A stretch of 14,802 bases of DNA from Oscillospiraceae bacterium (GTDB lineage: Bacteria > Bacillota > Clostridia > Oscillospirales > CAG-272). Made by a program: the position numbers and the translations under genes. Shown in pieces: positions 14,474 to 14,802 of this stretch. The notes beneath the pieces are model-generated. The model was not told where the DNA came from and made no database searches. It was given only the letters and a program-made list of their open reading frames with translations. The stretch's first letter is position 1, and every line of letters starts with the position of its first letter. The stretch lies in assembly GCA_015065045.1 (NCBI GenBank), contig SVRB01000025.1:1-14802 (forward strand). Direction: 5' to 3'.

Positions 14474-14528
14474 AAAAGTTTTTGCGGTGTCAAGAGGGGC
14501 TTTTTGTAGGGGGCGACGTTCACGAGAA
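14474..14528 (+). repeat. Repeat E, copy 2
   Basis: Repeats the order of 255-315: AGTTTTTGCGG, TCAAGAG, T-rich, TGTAGGGGG. It then runs into CGACGTTCACGAGAACC, the flank of repeat B. A weaker echo, TGTAGGGGCGA, is at about 6635-6645. Confidence 0.6.
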
Positions 14529-14580
14529 CCCCCAAACCTTACTTCGTGCGGTTTGGGGAACCCCTGCCTCGACGCCCCGT
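14529..14580 (+). repeat. Repeat B, copy 3 (fixed-loop hairpin)
   Basis: Perfect 9-bp stem, CCCCAAACC (14530-14538) with GGTTTGGGG (14550-14558), around the 11-nt loop TTACTTCGTGC. The tail GCCTCGACGCCCCGT matches the tails of copies 1 and 2. Confidence 0.82.
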
Positions 14581-14602
14581 AATGGTGCAAATCTAATTTT
14601 TA

Positions 14603-14654
14603 CCTCCATCTGACGAGGGAGGTGGATTTTGCGGAGCAAAAGACGGAGGGAGAG
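14603..14654 (+). repeat. Repeat D, copy 2
   Basis: Starts with CTCCATCTGACGAGG like 413-427 and ends in GGAGGGAGAGA like the first copy. The middle differs and here contains TTTTGCGGAGCAAAA, a small hairpin. It runs directly into repeat A copy 3. Confidence 0.6.
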
Positions 14655-14802
14655 ATAATATTATTTAAACAATATTATCTTTTTTTACGTTACTTTCTTG
14701 CGTGCCAAGAAAGTAACCAAAGAAGGCACAAGGGAGGGGAGTTCCGATCCTCCCCTCCCCCTGACCCCACCCTTTCAAACGGCCGAGGGGGACACCCCCT
14801 CC
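14654..14802 (+). repeat. Repeat A, copy 3, truncated by window end
   Basis: Same order and orientation as 58-240. The AT-rich arm is itself palindromic (from 14654). The GTTACTTTCTTG palindrome has arms 14689-14700 and 14706-14717. A perfect 10-bp GC-rich hairpin follows (14732-14741 with 14750-14759), then a 7-bp hairpin (14785-14791 with 14795-14801). C tracts 14752-14755, 14757-14761, 14765-14768 and 14770-14772 keep the minus-strand G-quadruplex motif. Bases differ strongly from copy 1 while pairing and tract count are kept. Confidence 0.82.

Overview
The window looks like a chromosomal segment of a gut-type Clostridia genome (Bacillota, probably Oscillospirales/Ruminococcaceae-like). 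The pointers are the lepA-hemW gene pair, an acetyl-CoA-type MetA, a type II pantothenate kinase, a DivIVA-like protein, an intrinsic-terminator T-box leader, AGGAGG-type ribosome sites and sigma-A promoters with 17-nt spacers. I infer the lineage; no rRNA or other marker gene is present.

Layout: (1) 1-480 is a cluster of intergenic repeats. (2) 518-2955 is a plus-strand unit: metA, a six-helix membrane protein of unknown function, and an OmpR-type regulator with a degenerate receiver domain, closed by a bidirectional terminator. (3) 2959-6062 is a minus-strand unit, lepA then hemW, with a strong promoter. (4) 6063-6665 is a second repeat cluster. (5) 6668-7611 is coaW on the minus strand with its own promoter and terminator. 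(6) 7695-9321 is a divergent plus-strand pair, a DivIVA-like coiled-coil protein and an XRE/TPR regulator. (7) 9340-14450 is a self-contained plus-strand operon: promoter, full T-box leader with terminator, then three tightly packed genes: a LeuA-like protein, a TIM-barrel/acyl-CoA-ligase fusion, and an amidohydrolase-2 protein, ended by a terminator. (8) 14455-14802 is a third repeat cluster, cut by the window end.

The T-box operon is the best candidate for an undescribed system. The leader has a promoter, stem I with a kink-turn-like base, a candidate CUC (Leu) specifier, the conserved T-box sequence and a competing terminator. It controls a LeuA-like protein that keeps the C-terminal regulatory domain but has lost both histidines of the metal-binding HxH motif. 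That gene is followed by an unusual fusion of a xylose-isomerase-like TIM barrel to a complete acyl-CoA synthetase, and then by an amidohydrolase with intact metal ligands. My working idea is a carboxylate-activation or salvage pathway switched on by branched-chain amino-acid starvation. The substrate is unknown.

The second notable theme is a modular repeat family in all three intergenic clusters. The largest element (about 180 nt) occurs three times, once inverted. It carries three successive hairpins. Stem sequences differ between copies while pairing is kept, and every copy retains a four-tract G-quadruplex motif on one strand. A smaller hairpin with a fixed 11-nt loop and changing stem also occurs three times.
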